A DNA stretch of 64,000 bases. Source: Datura wrightii. Taxonomy: Eukaryota > Streptophyta > Magnoliopsida > Solanales > Solanaceae. The stretch lies in NCBI GenBank assembly GCA_035772735.1, contig JASDFA010000003.1:159333001-159397000 (forward strand), read 5' to 3'. Position numbers and translations under genes: made by a program. A model generated the notes under the pieces. The model was not told the origin of the DNA. It saw nothing but the letters and a program-made list of their open reading frames with translations, and searched no databases. Of this stretch, positions 11,277 to 23,191 are shown piece by piece (position 1 is the first letter of the stretch; every line of letters begins with the position of its first letter).

Positions 11277-11813
11277 TCAGACTTCTGCTGCAAATTCTCC
11301 TGTTAAGAATAAGTGCTCCATAGTCTCAAATAAAGGTTCTAGAATTATCCCACAAAACTCCATCTTAAACTTCCTATTCAAAATTCTCGATTTCTCAAAG
11401 CTAATCCCAAATAATTTTAGTGGACTCAGCTTTCTTACCAGTGGTTCAACTTCATCAGCCCGGGTTAAATTTTTCACTCTTTCATTGGCACTGTAGACTG
11501 TTTCCCCAGAATCACGTTCCGATCTGATGATGTAGGGTCGATCATCAAAGTTGATTGGCCTAGTCCTGCAATAGTCATATCTCTCTCTCTCTCTCTCTCT
11601 CTCTTGAGTTTGAACACTTAATTCGATATTAGCCATAGTCACTCCACTCGATTGAGCACTTTGGGGAATTTGTTTGAGTTGAAGCGCCGCATGTAGCCGC
11701 ACGATATTGCTAACATGCGCCCAAGAGAAAAAAAGCCATATTTTTAACCCATAAAAATATAAATAACTATGAGTAAAATATAAATATCCATACACGAACT
11801 CGTTTTTGTTCAT
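11277..11813 (-). CDS. Unidentified ORF next to the solo LTR
   Basis: An open frame of 178 codons on the minus strand. I do not recognise a domain. A more likely start is the internal ATG near 11637 (MANIELSVQTQE), giving ~120 residues; the first ~59 residues are rich in aromatic residues and look like translated AT-rich DNA. A CT microsatellite inside the frame encodes an alternating Glu-Arg run. The C-terminal part (NLTRADEVEPLVRKLSPLK and onwards) has a protein-like composition. The stop lies three bases from the LTR target duplication. It could be a gene fragment, an exon or chance. Confidence 0.3.
   Translation of the reverse strand: MNKNEFVYGYLYFTHSYLYFYGLKIWLFFSWAHVSNIVRLHAALQLKQIPQSAQSSGVTMANIELSVQTQERERERERYDYCRTRPINFDDRPYIIRSERDSGETVYSANERVKNLTRADEVEPLVRKLSPLKLFGISFEKSRILNRKFKMEFCGIILEPLFETMEHLFLTGEFAAEV
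11581..11604 (+). repeat. (CT)n microsatellite
   Basis: Twelve uninterrupted CT units within the unidentified minus-strand ORF. Confidence 0.95.
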
Positions 11814-14800
11814 TATATTTTTGATTTGTTATTTACCAATTGCTTACTTAATTGATGAGATTGTTAGCATCTACACAACTTTGATTTCATTATCAACAAA
11901 ATGGGTCATTTTATACTTGTGGCATCTTCCAACACACACACCACAAATTTTTTTCTTGTTATTGGAAATATCTTGTCAAGATCAAAAGAAATATTGTCTG
12001 CCATTAATTTATTAATTCTCTTTCAAGATTTCATTTGCGAAATTACATTAAATTTGTTGATGTTGTACTTATTTATATTAAGTTTTTATTCTTATGAAGC
12101 TTTTTAGAAGGTTGAAGCTAAGTTAAAGCTAACTTACTCAAAATTAATATTTCTTATCAACTTGCGTTTGTCTATTTTTTACTAAATTTATTTTGACAAG
12201 ATTTTAATTTGCGTATATCTAATTTTTACAAGATTTCTTAAAATTATATCTTGTAAATATGTATGAGGATATCTTAATAAACTTCTACTCCACAATTTTG
12301 TTTTGACTGTCACTATTTTTCCATGAAAGAAACTAGCACGAATGGTATTATGAAATACATTCTGACTTTGTACTCTGTGTAAATATTTTTATTGTTAAAG
12401 CTAATTTCAATTAACTCAATTTAATTTTTGTTAACTCATTTAAAAATTTTAAAAAGATACTTTGTCGTTGGATTTCCTTCACAAAAGTATTTATCTTCTT
12501 TTCCTCATTTAACGTTAACCTTTTGATTAACTAAATTAATATTCTACTATCTTTGAATAATTTTTTAATCCAGCAAAGATAATCTCAAATTATTTGGTGA
12601 TTAAACTATCAAAGTATGACTTCTACGCAGGATTTAAAAGTTCGGTTTAAAATTTTTCATTAGTGTGTAAACATCGAATTGGATTAGTTTGGGTCGGTTC
12701 AAATCGGTTTGGTTTTTTCAAGTTTAGTTCAATTCGATTGTTAGATTTTTCTAATTCAATTTTTTGGTATGTATCTAATAATGGGCTATTTCTCAGTTTG
12801 TAAAATGAGTTATTTTTTAAATTAAAAATGAGTTATTTTATTTCTTTAATTCTAAATAAATTATTCTAAGTTTTGTGTTCCAAAATTTAATTCAAACTAA
12901 GCTAAATTTTAAGTAAAAAAATATAACTAGGCAACATCTTAAATTTTTATTTACAGATTCTTAGCCAGATTAGTTGATTACATTTAGTAGCAGGTATATA
13001 GCATTCATAATAAATTTTTCTATGCTTAATATTCTTATAACTGACCAATAAAAAATTAAGAGTCTTTAAAGATTTCGACAATTTGTGGTCCCTCATTTCT
13101 TGTTAAATAAATATTATGTATTTTATCTATCTTTTAAAGTATATTAGCAATCGTATAAATTTTCTTAACAAGTTAAAATTATTATAAAACTTGCTATTTT
13201 GTGAAAAACTGAAACAACTATGTCAATTATATAGGGTTGGGTATAGTATTTTTATTTTTATTTTTTAATTTTTTTTTTAAAAAATAAAATTTTGGTTAAA
13301 TTGAAAAATCAAAAAACCGATATCCTAAAATTGAAACTCAAAATTTTTAGAAAAAATAAAATCAAAACCGAATCAATAAATCGAATTAATTTGATTTGAT
13401 TCGATTCGATTTTTAGATTTCTAGGTACTTATGCCTATCCCCACTTCTACAAACTCAAAAGTTAAAAGTCTATTTCTTTAGGAGATTAAAGTGGGTCAGA
13501 ATCATTTTACTCAAATTTATATCATACTCAATTCTTTTTTTTTCTTTAATCCATATTCATATGGGTGGATTGCAATCCAATTCATTTTTAATCAGCTCAA
13601 ATCTGATCTAGTCCATTCGTTTGTTTCCACTAATCAGATTAGTTACATTTATATTTTTATCTTATTTTTTATTCGATGTCCAATATTAATAATTAAAATC
13701 AAATTAAATTTGTATTCGTGCATCACATAATTACTTTTTAGGAAGGCTACATTTATATTACCTTTCATGTAGAATCATTAAATTAGTATTTTAAATAGGA
13801 AAAGAAAAAATAGAAGAAAAATAAAAAATTATATTTACCCTCAGGAAGAACTTTCAACAGGGAACCTCTTGGTTCTTGCTAAGAATATTTAAAATTCCTC
13901 AAATGAGAATTTAATTTTTGGGACCTCAGAATAGAATTTGATAAGGGTAATATCGTACGAGGACCATATATTCAGATAATATAACTTCAAAATAACCAAT
14001 AATAATAAAATGTTATCAAGATTTTATTAAAAACAAAGGTTTTTCTCGCCATGAATCAATGAATTTGTGCTATAGAATATAATTCTTTTCACCAACTTTT
14101 CATCGAACCAGCTCATTCGAAAAACGCCTAGTGGGAAACTGATTCTCACGGAAATAGTGAGAAGCTTCCTGATTTTTCAATGTGAAAATGCTATTATTTT
14201 TCAGTGAAAATTTTCAATTAAAAAATTATAATTTTTTAGTAGCAAGAATATTATAAAAAAGACAGAGAAATTCAAGATGGATTAGTCCGTACATTAATCA
14301 TCGGGTTAATTTCACGAACATTTATTCAATTTTTGTAATTTTTTATTTTATTTCACTAAAATTAATAAATTATTTTTGTACTGAAAAAACTATTTAACTT
14401 CGTCTAAGTATCACAAAAAGTTGTTAAATTATTAATAAAAAATTGCTCAGGTTGCCTAGTACATAGTGCCCTAAAGTGTACACCTTCTAGTAAAAAACAA
14501 ATGAAGGTAAATTTTTCTTAATTTAAAATTAAATAAATAATTAAAAAAATATTTATTTTTAATATAAAAACCAAGTAAAAATAAAACGAAAAAAGTATTT
14601 AGCTTTTTTCATAAATTAAAATAGTAGCAACAATAAAGAAATAAAACCAAATGAGTAGTAAGCACAAAATGGACGAAGAGAATAACAAGATTTAATTAGG
14701 ATAGAAAAAATGAGTATATAGTTGTTAGGAAATTAAAATATGAATGAATATATTCTATTTAATTTCTTTAGCAAGACTCTAGATGTAGTGTGAAAAATCT

Positions 14801-16320
14801 TTTAGAGTTAGTGACTTTTTGTTTGTTAAAAAAAAAATAGATTAGTAACTTCTATGATACTTGCATGAAATTGAATAATTCTTTGTTACAAATAAATTTG
14901 ACATAATAAATATGCTTCATCTTTAAAAAAATGAACACTTGCTTGTCAAATTTCTCAACCATTCAATTTCAACATCTTTAAAAATATGCTTCCTGATAAG
15001 AACAAATTCCTAAATGAAAGAAAGAACAAAAAATCAGTGGTCATGGAAAATAGAATTGAAAATAATTAAGCTGTCCCTAAAAAATGTGTTAAACGCAATA
15101 TCACCAAAAACTACACTTATTGGAAAATGTATATCAATTTGGAACAAAAGAGAATTTTCAATTTCAAAAAGTACAAGTTCTATTGCCTCTTGTACAATCA
15201 CCCATAACATGTCCCTTCATATTTATTAATAGTAGTAGTATAGTGCTTCCTCGGGTCTATTTTACCTGTGGTCATTATTAACATGAAAAAATTACGCTCT
15301 ATGATAATTAAGGTAAAATAATTATTTATTTTTTAATTTAATTTTTTTTCTTTTTCCTTTTTCTTTCTTTATTTATTTTTTTTGTTACTTTTTTTATTGT
15401 GTTGTTTCTTTCCTTGTGAGTTTTTTTTTCTTTCTTTCGGCTTCATTCTTTTTCTACTTCTTCTTCTTTCATAATTTTTATATTCAGATCTATAGATATT
15501 ATGTGTAAAATTTGATATTTTTTATTATTAAAAATTTAAATATTAATTATCAAGCAAATTAAATTAAAAAATTAAAAAATTTAAAATTTCATTGTTAGAA
15601 TTCTTAAAATTTTAAAAACTCACAAATGGGTATTGAAGAATTTGTTGAAAAATTTAACAAATTAATAATTTGATTCGTTAGTGGTGTTATTTCAAAATTG
15701 TGATTAAAATTTAAAGCCATTTGAAAAAAATTTGACCCATTTTTGAAGTATCGGATATCAAACACAATTTTTTGTATAACTTATGTAATTTTATATACAG
15801 TGTAAGAGTGTGTATAAGCACCTCTTATACACTATTATACACCTTTATATAAGGTTTATATATTATGTAAGATAAGTGTATAATATTATATAATGTTATA
15901 CAAGCAGTGTTGCCGAAAAAAAGGATATGCGGGTGTAATATAAAAATATAGGTTATATAAATGTAATATTTTTGTATTAGGCTATATATTTTTGTAAAAT
16001 TCATATTAAAAATAAATAGTTTAAAATAATAATCATTTTAAAAAATCAAGATACAATTAACTATTAGTTTCTACTTTTACTCTTATTCAATAAATATGAA
16101 GAGAGATTAATGCAGCAAAAAAAAATATTAAATTGAAATCAAAGAATAAATAAGGATACTTTAATTGAAATTACCCTTTTATTTGATTTTTTTAAGGACA
16201 TGCAAAAAAAAAAGACAAGTAAAATGGAACGAACAAAATAATATATGAGTATGTGTGTTTGCGTTTGTGCGTACGCATCTCTATACGTGTTCATATTTTC
16301 TACTACCTTTTCACATAATT
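11814..16320. other. AT-rich intergenic DNA
   Basis: No gene is supported in 4.5 kb. The segment 12660-13440 contains words such as GGTTCAAATCGGTTTGG and, in reverse sense, AAAACCGAATC, suggesting a decayed inverted-repeat element of the CGGTT type. Short ORFs at 11806-12107, 13491-13730 and 15014-15229 have translated-AT composition and are ignored. A dispersed repeat copy sits at 15340-15790. Confidence 0.55.
15340..15790 (+). repeat. Dispersed repeat, copy B
   Basis: Pyrimidine-rich head (15340-15475), TAAAATTTGATATTT, AT-rich body, GAATTCTTAAAAT, then a TTTAACAAATTAATAATTTG...GGTGTTATT segment. Same block order and orientation as 4920-5280. Confidence 0.55.
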
Positions 16321-16326
16321 AAAATC

Positions 16327-16333
16327 TATATAA
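16327..16333 (+). promoter_or_regulatory. TATA box of the MLP gene
   Basis: TATATAA in ATCTATATAAGG, 68 bases before the start codon. Transcription would begin near 16360, leaving a ~40-base leader. This is a normal spacing for a plant gene. Confidence 0.7.
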
Positions 16334-16400
16334 GGATAATTTTCAAACATTTTCTCAACACATTCTTTTCACAACATTTTGCTATATCAAAGAAGAAAAG

Positions 16401-17750
16401 ATGGGTGTGCAAGGTAAATTGACTGCTTCAACAGAGGTGAAGTGCGGAGGACATTTGATCTATGATATTTTTCACTTTAATCCTCATCATGTACCCAATA
16501 TTAGCCCTAGTAAGGTCAAAAGTTTTGAGATTCATCAAGGTGGAACTATAAAGACCGGTTCGATAGTTAGTTGGAATTATTACATCGGTAACAAACATTT
16601 CTCAGCTTTCTCTCTCTCTCTTTATACATACACACACTTTTATTTCTTACTTTTTGGTGTGCTTGGTCGTTTTTTAAAATAAAATTGTTCTTTTATGAAA
16701 AATTATTTTACAATATTCGATCACGATAAAATATATTATAAATAAAATAACTTTTTAAACTTATATGCGAGAGGGAGTCATTTCCTTAGTCATACCAAAC
16801 ATAGTATAATCATATATATAAGTTAAATCTCCTGCCAATTGCCATATTTTCCACAATTTCAAATGTTCTTTTTTTGATTTCTAAAGACAATTCCATTCAA
16901 GAAAAGAAGTAAACAGTCTAATGATCTTCTTGAAAATGGTTGACAAAATTAGATACACCTAATTTACTTGACCCATCCAATTTTTAATCCAATTCATTTT
17001 GGTTCGTCCAATTCAATCCATTTAATCATATTAATATGTAATTTAAATTGATTAATGAGAAATATTATCAAATACTTTTTTAAAATATTTTTTTGATATG
17101 TTATATATAAAAATAATAAAAAAAGATTTTTTATTAGATACTTAAATAAATTATTAAAAATAAAAAAAATTAAAGTATAATCAATTGAGCGGACTGAGTT
17201 ATGGTCAGTTCCTTAGCCCATTTTAGCCATCCCTTTTAGGCAAAGTAACATTTGGGAGGGACATTAGCTCGCCTATTTATTAATTTAATTCATTTTGATC
17301 CATTGAAATTCAGCCCAAATTGTTCATTTAACGCTTCTATTTATTACCATGAAATAATTTTTGGAGAAAATAAGAAAAAAAAAGATGAATGTATTACTTT
17401 TTGAATGTTTAAATTTTTTATGTGGAACTGAACAGACAAATTAAGAGTTACATCCCTTTTATCTTCTGATTTTAATAATTATAGATGGAAAAGAGAGGAT
17501 TGATAAGCAAGTGATTGAAGCCATTGATCCTAAGAAGAAATCAATCACTTGGAAAATGATTGAAGGAGATGTGTTAGAGTTTTACAATTCCTTCACTGCC
17601 ATCATATCCTGTGAAAACCAGCGGATTACATGGACATTTGTGTATGAGAAGAAAACTGCAGCCATCCCAGATCCTCTCGGTTTATTGGATTTTCTCATTG
17701 AATTGACCAACGATATAGAGGGTCATTTTCTTAAAAAAATAGAAAAATGA
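16401..17750 (+). CDS. Major latex protein-like protein (Bet v 1 / START-like fold), two exons
   Basis: Exon 1 is 16401-16587 and exon 2 is 17485-17750. The intron begins GTAACA and ends TTATAG; splicing joins the halves of a phase-1 Asp codon and gives 150 residues, the normal MLP length. Start context AAAAGATGG is good. Exon 1 has GKLTASTEVKCGG, FNPHHVPNISP (HH in the usual MLP place) and SIVSWNYYI. Exon 2 begins with DGK and has VIEAIDPKKKSITWKMIEGD, ITWTFVYEK and a C-terminal helix LLDFLIELTNDIEGHFLKK. Bet v 1-fold proteins bind small hydrophobic ligands in the cytosol; MLPs are linked to stress and long-distance ligand transport. The substrate cannot be told. This is the one intact host gene in the window. 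Confidence 0.93.
16588..17484 (+). other. Intron of the MLP gene (897 bp)
   Basis: GT...AG borders with the single conserved intron position of MLP genes (after the WNY motif). Its centre (about 16970-17345) is unusually rich in GACCCATCCAATT and TTGATCCATTG-type words, found in partly inverted sense, suggesting an old small DNA element inserted in the intron. Confidence 0.85.
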
Positions 17751-17844
17751 TGTTCAACGACTCTATAAAAATATTTATGTGTCTGTATGTTTAAGCTTGT
17801 GTGCTGAATAATTGCAATATTAGCTAGTTTTAGCTAATACACAA

Positions 17845-17850
17845 AATAAA
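17845..17850 (+). terminator. AATAAA poly(A) signal of the MLP gene
   Basis: AATAAA in ACACAAAATAAATAATTG, 95 bases after the stop codon. Confidence 0.6.
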
Positions 17851-18155
17851 TAATTGTGTTTGGAGAACACGTTATAAATACCCCTCTAGCTCCTTCTATG
17901 GATGCATGTATTTGTAATGGCTGCTATATGTAAAATATTACGTATGTTTCCAAGTTTGAAATTTCACCTATAACTACTAATGTGCTATTCTCATTCTTTT
18001 TCAACCTTTTTTTAAATTCTTTTTCAACAATTTGAATGCTCTTTGTTTTTACTTTTTTGCAGGATAACAATTGTTATAGTTTTTATAAGGGCAAACCTTT
18101 GCACTTCACCTATTTAAATTATACAATTGAAATCTGAAGACAGCAATAAATTACA

Positions 18156-18261
18156 TAAGTTAATTTAGATGAATTATACAGTCTCATACAATAATTGATT
18201 AAATTAATTAAGTTAATTTAGATGAATTATACAGTCTCCTATAATAGTTGATCAAATTATA
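18156..18261 (+). repeat. 53-bp tandem duplication
   Basis: TAAGTTAATTTAGATGAATT and following bases at 18156-18208 are repeated at 18209-18261 with a few changes (TCATACAATAATTG versus TCCTATAATAGTTG). Confidence 0.8.
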
Positions 18262-18699
18262 CTAATAATATATATAAAGCAACTGAATTTTAATATAATG
18301 GAAGAGAAAATGCAGAAGTAACCAGAGAGGAAAATAGAGCTTATCCAATTAAATCGGAATAAAATGACTAAATTAGTCGAAACTTATTGATTAGAAGAAA
18401 TTCAAAACCTTTGAGCATATTGAGGGAGTTTTTGCAAATAGCCTTCGACCAAAATCAATTCAGTAAAGATTAAGCTAGAGAATTCATGAAAATTGTTTCA
18501 AAGCAGTACAGGAGTAAAGGCCTGGAGATGTCGTCATAAGATTGTGAACAAATTAAATTGAAAGAGACTGGCAAATACAAAAAGGGATACCTTATAAAAG
18601 AGGTAATGAAAAACCAAAAGATCCTTATAAAAGTACAAAATTTTGACAAACTACGAAGATCGGGTGAAATAGCATAACTCGGAGCCGAAATTGGAAGGT

Positions 18700-21138
18700 T
18701 CTTCTTCTTCTCAGAAACCGCTTAAGCTAGTAGGACGTAACCAAAGACAAGGAGGAAAATTATTGCGGGCCTCGGCCTGTAACTCTTGAGTCTTAAGAAT
18801 TTTGGCATCAATGCCATCAATGTCTGCCTTGGCCTGTTCGAGAGTAAACCTTTGAACATTCCAAATAATGAGCTCATGACTTGAAGACCAAGCCAACTTC
18901 CTGATCGTTGAGATCAGTCAAATCTTTATCTCTTTGAATTTTGAGATCCCTTGCTTCCCTGGTTAATACATCCACCCGCCAATCCATCTCGTTCATGGCG
19001 GCTTTTTGCTTATTGATCGTGTCTCGCACCTTTTCCAATATTAGAAAAAAATCTCTCTCCGTGTTTTCCAGTTCATCATCATTGAATGAAAGTTCAAAAT
19101 TAAGTTGTTGAACTTCGAATTCAAGAAGAGATTTCTTTTGGATACTCAAAGTGAGGGCATTTTTCTGGGTCTGACACACCTCCTTCAAAGGAGTTAGCTC
19201 ATTGATAAGTTGATTGGTGACTAAAGGATTCCTTCTCTCAGTTGATCAAGTCCAAGTCTCATAGATCTTGCTCAGGCTCATGCTTGGCCTTTTTAAGTCA
19301 GCCCGTCAATATGGAGACTTGATCGACAACTGTTGTTTCCTTTGACCTTTTCGCAAGCTCGATCTTTAGAGCAAGAATCTCTTATTCTTGAGAACTTGGT
19401 AGAGCCTTGAGCTCCTCATTTTTATGAAGGCTAATTTAATGACCTTTGCCAATCAAAATTTCTACCTAGAAAAAAGGCAAAAAGAAGAGTAAGATTCCAA
19501 CGCGACTATTGAAAACAAAAGATAACGGTTTTTAAGCTTACCCAAGCAGTTGCATGCATATCCTAAATAAAGAGGCAATACTCCGAAAGATTTTTCATTT
19601 TCTCTTCATCAGAATAGGAGATCAATGGGAGGAAATTGGCAACACTTACAAGCCTGGAAAGAAAATTAGTATGCGCAGGAACTATCACCAGGAAGAATCT
19701 TGTTTGATTTGGATTTTCGTTGGGAGTAGGAAAGACATTGACATGCTTGGATCCATAAGACCCGTGACTTAAAGAAGTCCTGGTTGATTTAGATAACCTC
19801 CTCGGAAAAACCTCAGTGGGAACAGACTTTTCGACTTTATTTGACCACGCCCCAACTAGTGATTTCATCCCAATTTGCGTAGGATCCTTAGTTAAACTTG
19901 ACCTAGATATTCTAAGGACCAAGATCTTTTCATTTATGTTGATCCTCCTCGATGAAAATCACATCAAAAGTTGGCTCCGGGCAAGGAAAAAGAAGTTGGA
20001 GCTTCGAGCCTAGCAGTCGTTCCGTAGGAGTTTGGTTTTAATATTTCTCTTCTTCTGGAGAGATATATTAGTAGACGGAGATGACTTATCCAGAGAAACA
20101 ACACAAGCTTGACCTCTCTTCTTCTGTTTTGTTTTAGAAATACACCAGGAAGAAGCCAAAAGTCAAAATTGGGTCAGTTGTTTGCGACTTTACATATTCT
20201 TTAAACAAATCTATCAAAATATCATAAAAAGTTAGAAATTATTAAATAAAAAAAGAAAAGGAAGAACCTGGTGAAGCAAAAAAGCTCGTTCGGTGGCTAA
20301 ATGCCTTCCACCAACCTTTGAAAATAGATTTTCAAGTCTATTCTTCGAAACTAGAAATCACCAAAACATCCTCAACCCATTGAGGAAGATCCATTATGGC
20401 ATTTGGAATCCAAACAGTCGTTGTTCTTAGATACAGTTCAAATTTCATGTTTCCGAAAATAAAAAATACGTCTCCAGAATAATTTTAGTGGTGGGAACTG
20501 TCATGAATCTCTCCATCTAGTAGCAGTGGTTGTCCTCTTATAGACTGGAGAGAATAGAAGTTTTTCCTCGGCTTGAAAAATATTATTATCTAACCTTAAA
20601 AAATTTAGAGGCATAGAAACAGATGAAGTGACTGAGATTTAAAGACATATGAGTGTTCGTCACCTCAGAGACTCTATTCACCAAAAAGCAGACTCCATCT
20701 GGAAGGATCAACTTGAGCAAAGCAAATGTCATAAATTTGCACTAATCTAAGATTACCAAATCTAGGATTAGTTTGAATCTTAGAGTGAAGGGGTAAATGT
20801 AAACGCTTAAGTAACCTAGTCTGAGGTAGTAATTCTATCTGCTTTCTCAGGAACTAAGATCTCAGAAAGATCCTGCCAAAAACACTCCTTTCTAACAAGA
20901 TCAAGATCGAAGGGTTTAATCACAAAAGAAAAGTTTTGTGGCAGATCAACCCTATCACTATCAGTAGAAGGAGTTCGAATAGCACAATTGTTTTTAAAAC
21001 TCCAACGAATGGAAAGAATAAAAGACATTGTAGGTTTGGATAATCTTGCCACTCACGGTTTTTGATGGTGAAACAAAAAAAAAAAGTAGAATCACCAACA
21101 AGGTTTGAAGAAGAAGAATGATTGTATGATGAAGTCAT
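18700..21138 (-). pseudogene. Decayed coiled-coil ORFs, probably transposon-derived
   Basis: Read on the minus strand. 20816-21138 holds two overlapping frames that look like one N-terminal domain with a frameshift (IRWSFKNNCAIRTPST, FWQDLSEILVPEKADRITT). 19563-19922 is a basic, Ser-rich stretch. 18874-19188 is a clear heptad-rich coiled coil (SIQKKSLLEFEVQQLNFEL, then REARDLKIQRDKDLTDLND), continued in another frame at 18711-18896 (RFTLEQAKADIDGIDAK). The architecture (N-terminal domain, linker, C-terminal coiled coil) resembles solanaceous transposon-associated proteins of the plant-mobile-domain sort; I am not sure of the family. Several frameshifts make it non-functional. Confidence 0.4.
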
Positions 21139-21560
21139 TTAAAAAGGAAGAAATAAGAAAATCAGAGTAGGAAAATAAAAGCTAAGAAGAAGTCAGACAC
21201 AATAAAAAATGATTTGAAGAAGTTAAGAGAAACAATAAGAAATTTTAAGCAGGATAAAAGACTAAAAAAACTTAGATAGCTAGTTAAAAATAAAGAACAG
21301 GGCAGCCAGCACTAAAAATCAAAGTGAAAGCCATCATTATGGCGACCCTTTGGAAAATCTAAATTGCATTCAGAGTTTAGCCGCATATTGACGCGTGCCT
21401 AAAAGATAAGTAAGAAATGACTTATGTTAGAACACTGAGAAGGACAAACCTTTTCCGATTCTTTAAAGAAAGGAAGAACTTTTCAAAAATTAAGGAAAAA
21501 ATAATTATCAACGCTTACCAGAGAAAACACGATTTTGTCCCAAAAGTGTGGGGACTGTCT

Positions 21561-21568
21561 GTATAGGG
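21561..21568 (+). other. Target site duplication GTATAGGG (left)
   Basis: GTATAGGG precedes the CAGTGGCA terminus; the same eight bases follow the other terminus at 22087-22094. Confidence 0.88.
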
Positions 21569-22086
21569 CAGTGGCATACACACAATTTTCTACGAGAAGT
21601 GTCACAATTTAAAGAAGTGAGCAAATGAATAAATTACTATAATAGTATTTTATTATAAAAATATAACTCAAATCATATTAATAAGACTCAAATTCAAGTG
21701 CATTAATGTTATAAAAAAATAAAGTATTAACTTGATGCGACACAAATATTTTTAAAAAGGCGGCAACCAACACTGTTCACTTGGGTTTTATTTAAATGAC
21801 AGTTTTTTTTTAAATTATTAAATGAATGACAGTATTTTTTTGAATCATTAAATGAATGTGCAAGAGGAAAAATTGTGAATGGGCAGGGTCAAACACGTGA
21901 CCTCTTGACCAAATTACAAGTGCCTGACCACCAGGCTAACGTCTATCTTTGTTTAGAAGTAGTGTCCTTTTAATATTTCTACCTTTATTTTCATTTTATT
22001 AATTATTTATATTTATATATTTAGTAAATAATTTTATCGAAACAGTGTCACATGACATCTATGGGGTCAAAATAAATCTGCCCCTG
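21569..22086 (+). mobile_element. hAT-like non-autonomous DNA element, 518 bp
   Basis: It begins CAGTGGCATAC and ends with the reverse complement of CAGGGGCAGAT, giving short imperfect terminal inverted repeats (CAGNGGCA). It is flanked by a perfect 8-bp duplication, the size made by hAT transposases. No transposase ORF is present, so it depended on an autonomous relative. It interrupts an older repeat: joining the flanks restores GGGGACTGTCTGTATAGGGT, followed by AAAAACAAATTAG. Confidence 0.8.
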
Positions 22087-22094
22087 GTATAGGG
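22087..22094 (+). other. Target site duplication GTATAGGG (right)
   Basis: Equals 21561-21568. Confidence 0.88.
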
Positions 22095-23191
22095 TAAAAA
22101 CAAATTAGACATATGGACAAGTCAGGAAGAAAAAACATATTAAAGACATGTTGAGTAAAAACTCAAAAAAATTAATGATTTTGATTCTCCTAAGCTAACT
22201 CAACAAAGAAAGAATGATAAGGTGAATTTCAAGTTACACCTTCTCAACATGTCAAACACCCCTTTATACAACTTAGAATGTAAATTTCAAACCATCATTT
22301 CATATATAACTATCACATACTGTAAAGAAATTCGAAATTCATTATTTTTTAATTTAAATTTATACCACTAGACAGAACATTTAACAACCTTTTATTAATA
22401 ATTAAAAAAGATCCTCAATAGGAATAAGAAAAAGTAAGGAGAGCTAGACCTTACCGTATCAATCCTAATGAGGTAACAAACGTCTATTAGTTTACCAACA
22501 TGAAGAAAGTAAGAGCTAGAGAGAACTAGATATTCTATGATCATCACAGAGTTATAATGCACTCTATGATGATATTATAAATGAGGATGTTTAAGTAATA
22601 CAAAATTATAAAATCTATGATGAAAGTTGAGTAACCAACCTCAAATTTTCTTATATAAATGTATGAACTAAAAAAGATAGATCGTCCTTCTTGAGTAATC
22701 TAAAGTATTTTTCTCTTGTTTTCTTCTTCAAATATATCTAACAACACTTGATAGATCATCACTTTTTCTTGGATTTATTAGATCTTGGTGAAGTTGTTGA
22801 CACTATCATATGATTCTGTTTTTCCAGTCGCATCGATATGTGCCTTGAAAAAAACTCCTCAATCACCTTACCATCCCAACTATTTCTTCTTTCATGCTTC
22901 TTTTTGTTATTGCATTATTGCCTAGGAGAAATATCTACATCTCTAACTGCATTTGCAAAATAATGATTTAACATACCTCTTCCTCACCTTCCTCCAAGGT
23001 GTCCTCATCTTGTAGGTTAACAAATCTATTTGTGGAGAAAGTACTGCTACCAACAACTAGTAGTTGCTTGTTAATATTAATAGGTATAAGATAAGTCTAA
23101 CTTTTCAACATTAGAACTAACCAATATATCAAGAAGCTCACTGTCTCTAACAATTTTTTTTTTGAACATTAGAACATGTTAAAAATATTTG
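22095..23191. other. AT-rich DNA, no gene seen
   Basis: Continues the repeat interrupted by the hAT-like element, then AT-rich sequence. No coding region, RNA gene or clear repeat boundary was found. Confidence 0.5.

Noticed and set aside
11814..16320. tRNA or small structured RNA genes in the AT-rich stretch
   Set aside because: No cloverleaf with conserved tRNA bases, and no Pol III box pair was recognised by eye; a tRNAscan-type search would be needed to exclude them.
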